In this document: one piece after another, positions 11,276-22,944 of the stretch
How positions within the stretch are numbered: position 1 is the first letter of the stretch
How the letters are laid out: every line of letters starts with the position of its first letter
NCBI RefSeq assembly: GCF_963678635.1
Contig: NC_087067.1
Coordinates: 31,718,401-31,782,400, forward strand
Source of the DNA: Symsagittifera roscoffensis
Taxonomy: Eukaryota; Xenacoelomorpha; Acoela; Convolutidae
Reading direction: 5' to 3'
DNA length: 64,000 bases
Program-made: the position numbers and the translations under genes
Notes under the pieces: model-generated
The model's input: the letters and a program-made list of their open reading frames with translations, nothing else
What the model was told of the DNA's origin: nothing
Database searches by the model: none

Positions 11276-11680
11276 GTTTTTGAAACAGTTATTGAGTTTT
11301 TTCTACAATTGATTTCCTTAGAATAGCGCTGTCAGAACACTCTGTGCTACAGGCACATGAACTGCAAATCATTATATAACCCAAACTATTTTTTTCTTTT
11401 TCCAGTTCAAAACTGCGATTTCAGCATAGAAACTTGCAAGATGCATAAGAAGGATTACATGGAGCTCGCAATTTTTTTACGCAAGTTTGCTAGCAAAAAA
11501 TTTGATTTAACGGGATTCTTCATAAAATTACAGTTTTTTTTGTGTTGTATTATTTTAAATCACGCAAATCTTACAAAAATCTTAACAGTAATCTAAACGC
11601 AGCAAACAAATTTCATATCCGCGAAAAATTTTACCCGAAAAATTATAAAAGTATCTTTAAAAAAAATCAAACAATCCCAT

Positions 11681-11880
11681 NNNNNNNNNNNNNNNNNNNN
11701 NNNNNNNNNNNNNNNNNNNNNNNNNNNNNNNNNNNNNNNNNNNNNNNNNNNNNNNNNNNNNNNNNNNNNNNNNNNNNNNNNNNNNNNNNNNNNNNNNNNN
11801 NNNNNNNNNNNNNNNNNNNNNNNNNNNNNNNNNNNNNNNNNNNNNNNNNNNNNNNNNNNNNNNNNNNNNNNNNNNNNNNN
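11681..11880. other. Assembly gap (200 N)
   Basis: Positions 11681-11880 are undetermined bases. The minus-strand exon that begins at 11960 runs into it, so its donor splice site and part of the coding sequence are hidden. Confidence 1.
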
Positions 11881-11960
11881 AGTTTGTTCACCACACACCT
11901 AAAATCCTCCATCAGGGTGGGCGGGGACATGTATGATTCACATACCATGGGAGCAGTTTG
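11881..11960 (-). CDS. Partial exon of tandem paralogue 1, cut by the gap
   Basis: The acceptor TCCGTTTCAG (11970-11961) opens a phase-0 reading that fits the phase-0 donor of the previous exon (12296-12516). The visible 26 codons include 'MVCESYMSPPTLMEDFRC', with two cysteines, and run into the undetermined bases. The composition is GC-richer than the surroundings, as for the other exons. The 3' limit is unknown. Confidence 0.6.
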
Positions 11961-12295
11961 CTGAAACGGATCAATGTAGGCTTTAACTTGTAGCGTTTTC
12001 AAACGTTTGTTCAAAGACATTTTTTGCATTTTTTGCTACTCTATGCAAGTGACCCATTGTCCTGTACTTAATGTAAATCACTATCCTCGTCTAATAAGCA
12101 GTTTGCGATGTCGCGCTGAAGCAACGCCTCGTTTTTTTTTTCAATTTTTTTGTCCATCCAATAGCCTCAGAGTATTTAAATAGTTAAATTTCTCGAATTG
12201 GCCCCAAAAAGTGTTCTATTGTAATCATTATTTTGTCTTCATACTCGAATGCTTGAAAATAAAAGAATCAAAAGAATCGTCCATCGTCGGTTTAC

Positions 12296-12516
12296 CAAGT
12301 ACTCATAATTCACTACATCCACTCGTATCTTGATGGACAGCTTGTAGCCCTTTCCAGGGATGATGTCCAATCCCTGGGAGTCCTGGGTGACGTTGGTCTT
12401 GATGGCCCAGGGGATGGAGCAGATGTTGTCGGGGTAACTCTTCACATCGTCACAGCCCCCCATAGAGGTGTAATCTTCCAGTTTTGAGAAGACGGTCTCC
12501 GTAATAGAGTCCTCGA
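12296..12516 (-). CDS. Exon of tandem paralogue 1 (Cys-containing ectodomain)
   Basis: The acceptor TTCTAATAG precedes 221 nt, and the donor is TTG|GTAAAC. Two nucleotides complete a codon with the single base left by exon 13791-13910; 73 codons follow and the exon ends in phase 0. Recognisable stretches are 'MGGCDDVKSYPDNICSIPW' and 'GLDIIPGKGYKLSIKIRV', with an NVT sequon between them. The alternation of hydrophobic residues in the second stretch suggests a beta-strand region. Codon choice is strongly C/G-ending at the centre of the exon, in contrast to the A/T-rich introns. The family is not recognised; extracellular location is inferred from the cysteines and sequons. Confidence 0.7.
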
Positions 12517-13790
12517 CTATTAGAATTACGAAAATGAGATAAGCCGGTTACTTCTTATCATTGCACAAAAAAAATCAAAAAACTAACGTTTTTTTTACAA
12601 AAATGTTTTTTTTTCAAGGTGAGATGGCAAAATTGCAAGTCCTAGTATGTCCTTTCATTATTTCACGTAATCGTTGAACTAGAAAAGTAACTGATCATCG
12701 TTGAAATGACAAAATTCAGAGTTTTCACAAAAAATTGAGCACACATTAGCAAAAAACCAAACCCGATTAAACAAAATGGAAAAAAATTGCTGCAATGTTT
12801 TCTCCAATCTGAATCATGACTGAAAATGTTTTGATATGAGAACAGATTTGATTCCCTGTCAATTTATTGTGAAGTAGTTTAAGCCAGCCGCGCTCTTTTT
12901 AGGTACTTAAAAACCCATCCTGCAACATAACCATATCTCATTTCACAAGGAAGTCGGAAAGCGGTCATTCCAAAATATCGAAATCAAAGGACTACTTTTA
13001 AATGACAAATGACGGCGTTGTGTGAAAAAGTGTTTTCTTCAAAACAATTTTTCATTTAATTTTCGGTAATTTATGTGTTATAATTTTTTCAGGCTTTTTC
13101 AAGTAAACTATTTCAAGAAAAACCTAAGGATTAACTTCTGATAGAAAATACAAATAGTTTGATTGAAAACCCAAAAAAAAACTTAAAAACGTGATCTTTC
13201 AACGTGAAACACCATGATGATATCAAATTCAAAGCGGCTACTGAAACTTGAAAATGCAAATACGGCTTCTGACTGAATGAATAGTGTAAAATGAGTGATT
13301 TTGTAGTTGATAACTCGGTGTATATAAATTGGTTCCTAACTTATTTCCAAAACACAGAAATATAGTTTTTGCACTTAAGACGCCAAACTAGTGGGAGTCA
13401 CTTGATAATCTTCTCAGGAAAACAGGACTGATTTTCGGATAAATACATAAATCGAAAAAATGTTGCGACACATTAATTTAGAGTTTTGTCAAAAATCTGT
13501 CCTCGAATCATTAGGTCTTTCCTTGAACAAACTGAAAAAATTAGTTTTTTACATTTAATATAGACAACCGAATCAAATTTACCACGCCAATTTCATCAGC
13601 TAAGATTGCCCAAAACGTACCGATAATATGGTTAAATTTGAATGCCTGCTCAATTGTGGCTACAATTTTATAATCTGCTTGCGAGATTTGGACTGCTACC
13701 TCCCAATTTTTTAGCATAAGATTTTTGTTGCTGAAGAAATATTTTATTCAATTTAGTTTTTATTTAATACAATGTGATAATGACACTGAC
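12517..13790. other. Intron of the minus-strand gene
   Basis: Non-coding AT-rich DNA between two exons whose phases fit. I see no repeat family member and no ORF of interest. Confidence 0.6.
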
Positions 13791-13910
13791 TGAGCGAGTA
13801 GTACAGGATGGTGGTTCCCTGGAGGAAGTGGGTGATGTTGAATGAGATGAACACCACACCCTCCTCCATATCCCACTCCTTGCACTCCAAAAAGATGATC
13901 TTCGGGCTGG
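13791..13910 (-). CDS. Exon of tandem paralogue 1, module shared with paralogue 2
   Basis: The acceptor GTGTTTTAG and the donor CTCA|GTCAGT bound 120 nt, entering with 2 nt and leaving with 1 nt (phase 1 on both sides). The 39 codons contain 'SPKIIFLECKEWDMEEG' and 'FNITHFLQGTTILYYSL', with an NIT sequon. The end parallels 'LEISRIQGSTVIWQA' in the exon at 16791-16952, and its start parallels the peptide made by the 23-nt micro-exon at 17159-17181, so the two genes share this module. In paralogue 2 the module is split by an extra intron and ends in a stop. Here it continues into the next exon. Confidence 0.7.
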
Positions 13911-14171
13911 CTAAAACACCACATCACTAATCCTATTTCGACTCCTCATTCGATTCATGTCTAGACAAATTTGAAGATTTTCAAAAAGTTTATCAACAGT
14001 TATTTAGCTCGAACATACTGATCTTTTGAGCTGTCTCGAAACATCAAAATAACTTCCAAATTGCCATTTTTAGACCAAAAAAAAATTGGCGCTCTCCCTT
14101 TAATTTTAGCGTATATTGCCCGCTAATGAGTATGACAAAATGTTGGCTATCAAATTCCTATTTGCACTAAC

Positions 14172-14255
14172 GTGCATTGAACGTAGTGGCTGCAACTTCA
14201 AATCTGCAGTTGAGACAACTGCCTTGATTTTTCACACTGTCTTTTCGGCATTCAT
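14172..14255 (-). CDS. Exon of tandem paralogue 1, 'FEVAATT' module
   Basis: The acceptor GTTTCTTCAG and the donor GCAC|GTTAGT bound 84 nt, phase 1 to phase 1. The 27 codons read from a Cys-rich start ('ECRKDSVKNQGSCLNC') into 'RFEVAATTFNA'. The second part aligns with 'NFEVTATTKYRM' in exon 17466-17546. It joins the preceding and following exons in frame. Confidence 0.7.
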
Positions 14256-14562
14256 CTGAAGAAACGAACATTTGTTTGTTATAACATCAAGAGGTGTTGC
14301 TGGATGAAGAGAGTTTCTGCTAACTTTGTCGAATAGTACTTGCACCTGCTAATTCAATCACAACGTATCAAATGAACTCTTGATCAAATTTTGTCTCTTA
14401 TCGAAACCTATTGTTAAAATGCATTAATCAAATATCAAGTTCATTAATAATAAAAATGACCTGAGGTAAAGTCCAGTTGAAACAAAAGGTTACTTTTGTG
14501 GATGGATTATGCCACTTTTTGTGACATTTTTACTGTAAACTTATCTATATCTTATAGCTTAC

Positions 14563-14816
14563 TGCAGTCGGAGACGAGTGTCTTTGCTTTTGGATCATAC
14601 GTTGCGAATGTCAGTTTGAAACAGAGCACAGATGCAAAAGACATCGACTCAGGAATATAAGAGAGTTTATTTATGCCCGTTAGTTCGTTATTTCCCGCAC
14701 ACTCGTCCCAGTCCTGGTCTATGCATTGGATCCCTTGTGCCGTGTCTGTCTTTTTGTACTCGTACACCCCCGGAGGAGCAGATGCATTAGGGTCCACAAA
14801 GGTTGAGGGGGCTTCG
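14563..14816 (-). CDS. Exon of tandem paralogue 1, first exon found of this copy
   Basis: The donor TGCA|GTAAGC is strong. The open frame gives about 84 codons with 'GIQCIDQDWDECAGNN' and 'MSFASVLCFKLTFATYD', including four cysteines and an NAS sequon. Two acceptors are possible: one after TGAATTTAG (exon start 14816) and one 5 nt further in (14811). Only the inner one gives the phase 1 entry seen in most neighbours. Upstream exons of this copy were not found; a stretch ending in ACCGAAG|GTCAGT near 14906 is a weak candidate. The hydrophobic-Cys-hydrophobic core resembles 'SLFFFCGD...' of exon 24602-24817. Confidence 0.65.
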
Positions 14817-16790
14817 CTAAATTCAGAAGCAATCGAGTCAAAAACAACGCTACTTCAATCATTGATAAAACTGCCCAGTTGTATGACTTTTTGAGCCACT
14901 GACCTTCGGTAGATTTACAAAAGATGTTGGGGTTGAAGTGCGTTAGACCACCCCCTCAATAGCGCAGTGAGTTTTGTAAAAATTCTTTTTTTGGTACATT
15001 TTCGTCTTTGGAAAACTTTTGAGGCCTAATGCAGTTGTGTTTTATTACGAAATAAAACGTTCACAACAGTAGGAAAAAAAAACATTATAGTTAATCATAG
15101 AGCTCGCAGTTTTATGTCTAATTACATCTTTCAAAATAGACAGTATATTAAATAATTAACAAAACCTGATTCTAACAAAAACCTACATGCTTTGGGACAA
15201 ACTCATACCGACTCCCACAATACCCTTGCTTCAATATCAAATTATGCTCTTAAAACTCTTTTTTTTTCTGTTTGATAAATGTCAGCAGTTTCACTTCTCT
15301 GTCGATGTTGACTTAATGTTGGCTCTCGTCTTTGCTGGCCGCTACCGTTTGGTTCGAAGTAAAATCCCGATCAAGAAAAAGATCCAGCTTGTGGAAGGTA
15401 CTAACCAGACGTCAAAAACGGCTACAGGAATAAAATGCTATTTAAATAGACTGAGCTACAATTTCATTTTTAGGTTCTTGACATTGGAGCACTTCTAAAA
15501 GATGGCACGAAGGATGTGTATCCCTTTTAGCACAAATCGAAAGCTCTCATCAGCGCAGTTTATCACCAAATGATGTACCCGCTACGCATGACTCATGGGA
15601 AACGATCGCTGCTTGGTCAGAGGTGAAAAGCACTTCTAAAGCTATAGATGTTTGCTTGTTATTCAACGACACTAGCCCTAAAAACAGTACCGATAAGTGC
15701 TGCCCTCTACTGCACACTCAATTCAAGACATCATCAGCTGGCGAGGTAACCATGCTGCTGCGGACTTCATTTCCTTCATCGCTTCACAAACCCATACTGA
15801 GTGCTTTCGGTCCATGTGGACTGTGAACCACGCACTTGGAAATAAAAAGATTTCAAGTTTCGCAAACCCCAGAAATCAAACTTCAGAAGTGCATAAGTGT
15901 ATCTGCATTTTTGAGTCGTTAAAATCTTTATGTAGTTTTATGTTGTTAAAATCAAGTGTCGATAAAAATCAGGATAGGGCTTCTTTTTGCTAAATTATAC
16001 ATGGTTTCAGTTTTTTTTGCCCAGTCGAGCTATTTTACAGCAGACGGCGAACAAAAATCAGCAGTGGACAACTAACGGCCAGACTTATTCGCCAATTGTT
16101 GAAATTTCTGGTAGCCAGCGAAAAAAGTGTGTCGCTTCAAAATGATTTAATCTCAGTACTTTACCAGCTTAACCTAATTACAATATTGGTTGGAGAGTTT
16201 TAATCAATTTCCAGCAACCGCTTGGCCTCTAGTCACTATTGATAGTTTTTTTCTAGCTCAAACTTTGAATCTGGTCAAAGGCTGGGCTTAAAAACGGAAC
16301 CGTTCTCTCGGTGTTCAAGAAAGCCCTCAGTCAATTCTTAAAATCTCTGATTCTAAGCTGTAACCCGCACCGAAGTTTTATGGATAAAAATTGATTATAA
16401 TAGGTTTTTGTTCCCCGGCCCCAATTTGACGGTCGTTTTGTGATCAACCGAGCATTTTTTTCTACAATGAAGCTACTCAAAACGCATTCAAGAGGAATCG
16501 TGCATAAATACTAGTTGCCGTCACTGGCTCTGTTTTCCTTGCGCTCGTAAATACCTTGATCTTTTTTCCGTATATACCGATCAAAACAAAAAACTGGTCT
16601 TCATTTGGATATTTTTTCTTGCATTAAACATAACACTCAGTTAGAAAAAAATATGGGAGGAGAATTGTGTTGAACTTAATGTTTTGAAGAATTTTTTTTT
16701 AGAAAACCACCATATTTGTTAAAATAGATTAAATATCAGATTTGTTGCAAAACAATAGGTTAAAAACACTGCTATAAAGGAGACTGGATA
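14817..16790. other. Interval between the two paralogues
   Basis: Mostly AT-rich and without a clear gene. A more GC-rich patch at 15590-15840 has broken plus-strand frames and may be an old retroelement or gene fragment, but no motif is firm. The start of paralogue 1 and its promoter should lie in this interval if the two genes are separate; I cannot point to them. Confidence 0.4.
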
Positions 16791-16952
16791 TCATGCTTGC
16801 CAGATGACGGTGGATCCCTGGATGCGGCTGATCTCCAAACGGATATAATTGACGTGGAATCTGAGTTGGTCTGACCAGCTGCCCTGGGACTGGAACTGCT
16901 GTTTGACCAGCATGTAGTAGTAGATATATTGGGGAGGCATTATGCCAGTCAC
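16791..16952 (-). CDS. Last exon of tandem paralogue 2
   Basis: The acceptor GGTTCGTAG is followed by 162 nt in phase 0, ending at a TGA (16793-16791). The peptide includes 'PPQYIYYYMLVKQQFQSQG' and 'RLEISRIQGSTVIWQA' before the stop. The frame is fixed by the phase-0 end of the 23-nt exon upstream and by similarity to exon 13791-13910. A longer open frame through the same DNA exists but breaks both constraints. There is no AATAAA close behind the stop, so the stop could be a mutation or the polyadenylation signal may be a variant. Confidence 0.65.
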   Translation of the reverse strand: MTGIMPPQYIYYYMLVKQQFQSQGSWSDQLRFHVNYIRLEISRIQGSTVIWQA

Positions 16953-17158
16953 CTACGAACCAAAAAGTGTTAACTGGAACATTTGTAGCTGCAAATTTGA
17001 CCAATTCGATGAAGGCGCAGCAAGAAATTGATTTATAGTCTTTATTAGGATTCTCGTTTAAAAGTTTTGGTAACTGGGAGGTATTAGAAATCAGAGATAG
17101 ATTTCTTGGAATGAAGGTTTAATGCTCCACTACCTTTTAGACTACACAGTTGACATAC

Positions 17159-17181
17159 CTCAATTTTCAAATGTGGAGCGT
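17159..17181 (-). CDS. 23-nt micro-exon of paralogue 2
   Basis: The acceptor GTGTCATTTTAG and the donor GAG|GTATGT bound only 23 nt. With the single base left by exon 17466-17546 it codes for DAPHLKIE and leaves phase 0, as exon 16791-16952 needs. The peptide parallels APSPKIIFLE at the exon 14172-14255 to 13791-13910 junction in paralogue 1, where no intron exists at this point. That correspondence is the main support. Confidence 0.6.
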
Positions 17182-17465
17182 CTAAAATGACACAAAGAAA
17201 TAGAATTCAGCTACTGAATATGAGTAGATTAGAAACTTTTCTCAAATTGCCTGCACGTAGAGAGGTTTTGCTGGAGGATAGGCACGAAAAACTGAAAATT
17301 AAGAAATGAACACTTTTTCTTTGAACCCGAGGAAATTTTTTTGCAATAGTTTGGGAAGGTAATTCACGATAATATCTGGGATACTGGCCATAGTTTTTTG
17401 ATAAGCAATTTTAGTTATGTCGTTAGTTTATCAGCATTAATAGTACGAGTTGAATAATGACCTAC

Positions 17466-17546
17466 CCATTCTGTATTTGGTGGTGGCTGTGACTTCAAAA
17501 TTGAGAGAACTTGTGGGGTCAATTAAGGTCGGGTTGCTCACAGGAC
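17466..17546 (-). CDS. Exon of paralogue 2, 'FEVTATT' module
   Basis: The donor AATGG|GTAGGT is strong. The acceptor is TTTTCAGAG, chosen over the AG two bases earlier because only it keeps the frame from the phase-1 donor of exon 24602-24817. The 81 nt give 26 codons ending 'LNFEVTATTKYRM', which aligns with 'NCRFEVAATTFNA' of paralogue 1. Confidence 0.7.
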
Positions 17547-17599
17547 CTCTGAAAATATCCAGAGGGTTATTATTCAGTAAAACAAAATAAAACTGACTT

Positions 17600-18349
17600 G
17601 TTAGAAAAGCTCAGATTATGAAAACAGGATTTTGTCCAATTTTGGAATTAAAAAAAATACAAACAAGTTGTTTACTGAAACAGCGTATTCAAGATTCTTT
17701 CAATTCATATTTTAAGCAAAACTTACTGTTTTATCATATCAAAAAATAAATTATTCTCGGTTTTGATGCAAGCGACGTAAAAAGACGTTGACCTCTTTTG
17801 TTTTATAATGAAAGTTCAGACAACATCCAGATGGAAAAAACGTGGAGACCAAAAAAGAAGACCTAATTTTCATCTTCATTACAAAAAAAATCAATGAAAA
17901 ATTATTGCTTTTTCAAATTTTATAATAACAATATTAATAATCATAATAAAAATCATAATAATAATCATAATAGTAATGATAATAATCATAATAATTGTAG
18001 TTTCTGCGATTCGCAGAGGATCTATGAAAGGCCACCCAGTCTGTCTAAGCATAGTCCGTTTCTCTTATTTCCCACACTCCAGACAGAAAAATTTTGATAA
18101 CTGAAGCTCTTCTTTTTGCGACTCAAGGTCGACCAACTTTCACGTGGTACCACTTTTGCAGCCGAAATTGGTCAGGCTGTGGTTCATTCTCTGGGAGTTG
18201 TTATTATTAAAACCAATGTGACCTTGATTGTCAAACTCCACATTCGATCATGATTTTTCGTTTTTGAAGCAAACAATTAAAATCCACGTTCGATCACGTT
18301 TTTTGCTGTCTTGCATCAAAGACAAACATCAAAGACAAACACTAACAAC
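17600..18349. other. Intron sequence
   Basis: AT-rich, with an AAT/ATAATC microsatellite (17918-17998) and otherwise no gene. A short block with TCGATC/CACGTTCGATCACG words at 18237-18300 resembles the degenerate minisatellite but is too short to assign. Confidence 0.4.
17918..17998. repeat. AAT-rich microsatellite
   Basis: Units of AAT and ATAATC (AATAATCATAATAATAATC-like) run for about 80 bp with few interruptions. This is a simple repeat. The Asn/His-rich frame through it is not a gene. Confidence 0.85.
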
Positions 18350-18875
18350 ACTGCTCGTATCAGGGCGAAGCCCTGAATGTTCCAACTGCCTTTTAAGGTC
18401 TATAGAGCAAAAATGACATGGAAAATTTAATTGTAAAAAAAAAAATATTTTTTTAAATTTGGGAATTTTTTGTAAAAACATACCCCCACACGTCGTATTA
18501 AAAAGAGAGTGATAGACTTTGCTCCTATAAACAAATCAATTCTGGTATAAAAGCTTCCTTGAACCAATTTGGAACAATTTCAAAGATAGATTAAATCTCC
18601 GCTTATGCGTTAATAGAGCGAAATGTATCGCGCGTTAATTGTCCCAAATTGGCTAAAATGGCCAAAATGGCAACCTTTAAACCCTCATAACGTTTTGAAA
18701 AAAGATCACAGGTGAAATATCTTTTCAAATTGAAGCTCTGGACAACACTACCTTTTGAATGATATAAAAAAATTCAGTCAAAAACGACTAGTTAAAAAGT
18801 CGAAATTTGTCTGAAGAAAAAAAACCCACCCCGATCACAAATATTCCGCTATTTTTGTTATGAAAGTGGGAACAA
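18350..18875 (+). repeat. Full copy of MITE family S
   Basis: The head is ACTGCTCGTATCAGGGCGAA, hairpin CAGGGCGAAGCCCTG, then CCAACTGCCTTTTAAGGTC. The pairing tail of the head is altered (AGAGCAAAA instead of GGAGCAGT). The body carries GCGCGTTAATTGTCCCAAAT and the AAAATGGCC repeats. The right end GAAAGTGGGAAC is a one-base variant of GTCGGAAC. Confidence 0.7.
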
Positions 18876-18879
18876 CAAG

Positions 18880-21800
18880 GATAGCCGGTTACTAGGAAAG
18901 TAGTTTAGAATGTTCCGACCATAATCTTAAAAAAACGAGAAAAAAAAATTTTTTTTTGAAGAAACGTTTTGATTTTAAAAAATTGTTGATACCCAAAGTG
19001 GGGCAATTAAAACAAACTCCAAATACTAACTTTATTAAAGTAAAACTAAGTATACGCGGCTTAAATTAAGCATAAATAAGCTACTTTAAGACTGCTCGCT
19101 CACCTTATTTGCTCAAACTAGACCAAAAATCAGTATTTTTTTAAAAATGTTTTTAATGCCGTTCAAATCACGACTAAAAACTACATTTCTTGGTCTTAGG
19201 CAAGCCTAAAAAATTAAACTTCAGATAAATTCGGATGCAAGAAACAGTTATTTGGATTTTTTTTTACTACCGATTCGAATAACAGTTTATTAGCGACTGA
19301 AAGGGCTGCGGCTTGACATTGTGCTCAAATTTTTGCGTAAATCACTTACCCCTGTATCTTCGTCATTATAGGGGCGAGTGCTTTCACTCTATTGGCGCAG
19401 CTGCGGTTCAATTGTGTAGAAATCAACTCCCCAGGAATATCTACAGAAATGGAAGGGTTCTCTTTAGAATTTGGCTAAACTTGGTAAGAAAATGCTACAT
19501 TATCCGCACAACAGGAACCGCAGAGACAAAAATATTAAAAATCCATCATCTACAGAAAATTTCACAAATTTCAGATCTGTTGTAAGTTTTTAGAGTAAGT
19601 TTCGATTATAAAGTTTAATAAAGGATAATAATGCATTTTTATATACTGCATTATATATACAAGGCTTATATGATTTATATTTTTACAGATTTTATACAGA
19701 TTGTCCACTGATTATATTCAGACCTTACTCTTGAAATGTACATATTATATACAAAATATATGCTGGATTTCTCAACATAATCGTCCGTCAGTCAAAATGA
19801 ATTTTTTGTAAAAAAAAATTATAATGCAGGCGCTTCAGCAAATTTTTGAGCTGAAAAAAATATTGAAACAAAAAGGGAAAGTTTTTCCAGCAAAAACTAA
19901 TTAAACTAAATTTTAATTTTTTGTCAAGGTGTTTTCCACAAAAATTAGGCCTAAAATGTTGATCTTATAAACGGCGTTTGAAAAAGTTCTGCACAAAAGT
20001 ACTTGTGTACCGCGGGAACTCTTCATTTGCGAAAATTTAGTGGGATCTTTTCAAACTTGTAGTTTGCGGTAAACAACTCTCCTCCAGTGAGTTCAGCTCA
20101 CTATCATACTAAAAACTTTTCCCAGATAAAATTCTTTCCTAAAATTTGTGACAAAAAACTAAAATTCTTACAACCCCTATAGTTTTTAGACTAATTATAT
20201 AGTGTTTCATTATTCATGGATAACATTCTAAGATTATTTGAAATTAAGTTACATTTTTAAGATTGCTTGCTAAACGCAACCAAGCGATAGTGAAATTAAA
20301 GCAACTGTAATAGCACAGGGGATATTGCAAACGATTTGAAAACAAAAATTAATTGTAATGCTCGACTGTAAGAGCTTATCGCTGATTTAAAAAGATATTT
20401 GTACAAAACAGTCCAATATAAAACATTCCGAAAACAGTCTTATATAATTTTTTTTTTCAAAAGCTGGTAGGCCGAGAACTATCCTTTGCTCAAACAACAT
20501 AAATAACAAAAAACTGACCGTCGCTGTCTTGTCAACGCAATGCGAGATTGTCAATAGAGGGTAGGTTTCGATCTGAAAAGTAGAGACAGTTATCGCCGCA
20601 AAGCTGTCAGTTATCCACCGGCGACTGTTAAAAACGAACAGTTTTTTCGTTCGTTCTTAAACTTTTGTCAGATTGTTTTGTTTTGGGCTGCTTCGTATGA
20701 GATTGCTTTGTATATGCACCAGTATAAAACTACTCGGCCGTGTTTCATTGTTTTTTGAATGTGCTTGCGGTGTTGTACGAGTTTATGCGTGACCCAAACC
20801 CCTGCTTCAAGTACGCTTTTTCGGTCAAATTATAGAGTTCTACCTAGAACCGGGTCTGCTAATTATCAAAATCATTGGATAAATTAAAAAGACAGGTTTT
20901 GTTTCTCAATTTGGACAATACTAGCGCTTATAATTAGCAAGCAAATTTTCATATTCTGATTAACTGATTTTTTCTGATTAAAATTGCTGGAGATTTCCCG
21001 CAGTGACAAAAAATGGATAAAAATTGGTTATATAAAAAAGTCTAGAGATAAAGGTACGCATAGAATCGACTTATTTGCAAGCGAACGACAATCAAATTTA
21101 TACTCATAGAGTCAAATTTTTTCTATCTAAAATAAGTGGTTTATTGACAATATAATCAATTTTTCTAATATTTACAACCTGTAAATAATTTGTAAATATT
21201 CTGCAAATATTCAGAAATTTTTTTTGAAAAAAGGTATATTTAGTCTGCATACAATCTGTGGATAATCTGTAGGTACATAACTTATATAAGAATGCAAGTT
21301 AAAATGTATATGCAGATGTATATGCGCCAGAAAAAATCAATAGCAGGGACATGAAAGATTATGACGGCTTTAGAAATTCCATGAACGACTAACTCAGAAC
21401 GCTCATGGACACAGGGAGTTTTAAACGAATGCAACATTTATTCAAAACCCGTGATAATAACAAATGTTATCATAAAATTGATGTATTGGGCAATGGAGCT
21501 GATGCTTTAGGAAACATCTCCGTCTGCTGTAAAAAAAAACAACATCTTCAGTTTGAGATGGTTTTCAAGGTCAATTCCATGGATTTAATGCAATTTAATG
21601 GTTGCCTCGGTAAGACTGAGAAAAATATGGGTTTTTCTGACAATTTTGTTTTACTTTTCATTTAACTTTTCACATTTAAAATTTTCTTACATAAACATGA
21701 ATACTATTTTAACATTCAAATTTCGTTTTTTTGAAGCAAACTGATAAACAAAAAACTTATAAGATAGAAAACGCAGATCACAGAAAATTTGTTCTCTGCG

Positions 21801-21934
21801 ACTCATTCTTTTTACAGATGGTTATGATCATATCTTTTTAATCAATTATCATCCTGATTTGTTACCTGAACCACATTTATTATATATTCAATTTGAATAA
21901 CTTCAGACTAAACTGGAAGTCAAAACAAACCCGA
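18880..21934. other. Long intronic or intergenic AT-rich stretch
   Basis: No convincing gene. A GC-richer patch at 19390-19480 has minus-strand acceptor- and donor-like ends (TTTCTGTAG and CAGGG|GTAAGT), but its phases do not fit the flanking exons 24602 and 17546, which already join directly in frame. The rest is low-complexity. Confidence 0.35.
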
Positions 21935-22240
21935 ACTCAATTGAGACTACTGAAAGATACCTCTAGCACGATTGAAAGACAGTTCGTGCACAGTCCAAAC
22001 ATATTTCGACTGAGTTCGAAACTTTAACAAACTCGGCACGTCAAGTTTGAGGCACACCTCCAGTACAATCAATCAAACTTCTTCAATCGTGGAAACGTAC
22101 TTCGACCACTTGTTTTGAAAAAAAAGAAGACATTTGCGCTTTCCGTTGGTCAAGAAGGTCAAAACATACCCGACTTTGGTCGAGCCGGTCAAAACATATC
22201 TGGCTTGGGCCAAGAAGAACCGAGCGTTGTTTTGTTCGGC
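21935..22240 (+). repeat. Degenerate minisatellite, forward orientation
   Basis: Imperfect units such as 'GGTCAAAACATACCCGACTT' then 'TGGTCGAGCCGGTCAAAACA' repeat roughly every 30-35 bp between about 22140 and 22210, with more eroded units before. These are the reverse complement of words in the arrays at 4955 and 62340. Confidence 0.5.
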
Positions 22241-22248
22241 CGGGAAAA

Positions 22249-22698
22249 TTGAAAAAGAGTCAATTAACGCTCGTAAACAGACAAATATACAAACTTCGAA
22301 ATTTAAAATTAAAAAGTATGGTTTGAAAGATGTTTGAATTTCAAGGTTAGTTTATGATTGACACTTTTTGGTAAAATTAGCCCAATTTGAGAAAAATGTA
22401 TCAAAATATATTTTTTATCCCGCTGCGAAATCTAAAACTGAAATTCCATTTTAGAAACTAGGAACCGATCATGTTTTTTTCGCGTCATGTCAACTTTCAA
22501 ACTTTGAGAGTGCATTTTGGCTACTTTTTAGCCTATGAGGTTTATTTGAACTCAAAAATCGCATAGAAACGTAAAGCCTTCATATGTGCTTTATAAAAAT
22601 AAATGCACTTATTTTGTTATCAGATCATTTTAAGATTTTTCCTGAGAAAAATTAGCACGACCTCCATAAGAGTCTGACTACTTTCATCGACTTTTAAA
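22249..22698. repeat. Copy of MITE family P
   Basis: It begins AAAAAGAGTCAATTAACGCTC and ends CTACTTTCATCGACTTTTAA. It contains TTTATGATTGACACTTTTTG, 'CCCGCTGCGAAATC' and 'TTTTTCGCGTCATGTC' family blocks. Confidence 0.6.
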
Positions 22699-22944
22699 AA
22701 GATATGTTAAGGAGTAGATAAAAATCCCATTTTAAAGCAGTTAAACTTTAGTATCGATGTTTTTTTGCTCCTAAGAACAGAAAGAAGGAACAAAGTTCTT
22801 TTCCCCACAAAACCAAAGAACACAAACATCGTTAGATGAAATTCAGAAAACATAGCCAACAGACAGTTGGACAACAGTCAATGAACGCAAAGAAAATGAA
22901 TGGCCTGTTTTTCATAAAAAATCTCAAATTTCGAATTTCATTAA

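Noticed and set aside
15590-15840. Possible RNase H-like 'GNHAAADF' peptide in a GC-richer patch
   Set aside because: Only a few residues resemble an RNase H motif, frames are broken, and no neighbouring RT sequence was found. It was left as an unassigned scrap.
16729-17004. Long minus-strand frame through 16791-16952 (reads '...HNASPIYLLLHAGQ...')
   Set aside because: It is the longest frame in this stretch but does not fit the exon phases. The shorter alternative frame matches the paralogous exon at 13791-13910 and ends in a stop.
17894-18097. Asn/His-rich 67-aa frame
   Set aside because: It is produced by the AAT/ATAATC microsatellite at 17918-17998.
19390-19480. Candidate minus-strand exon with TTTCTGTAG and CAGGG|GTAAGT ends
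   Set aside because: It would sit between exons 24602-24817 and 17466-17546, which already join in frame, and its own phases (2 nt in, 2 nt out) fit neither.
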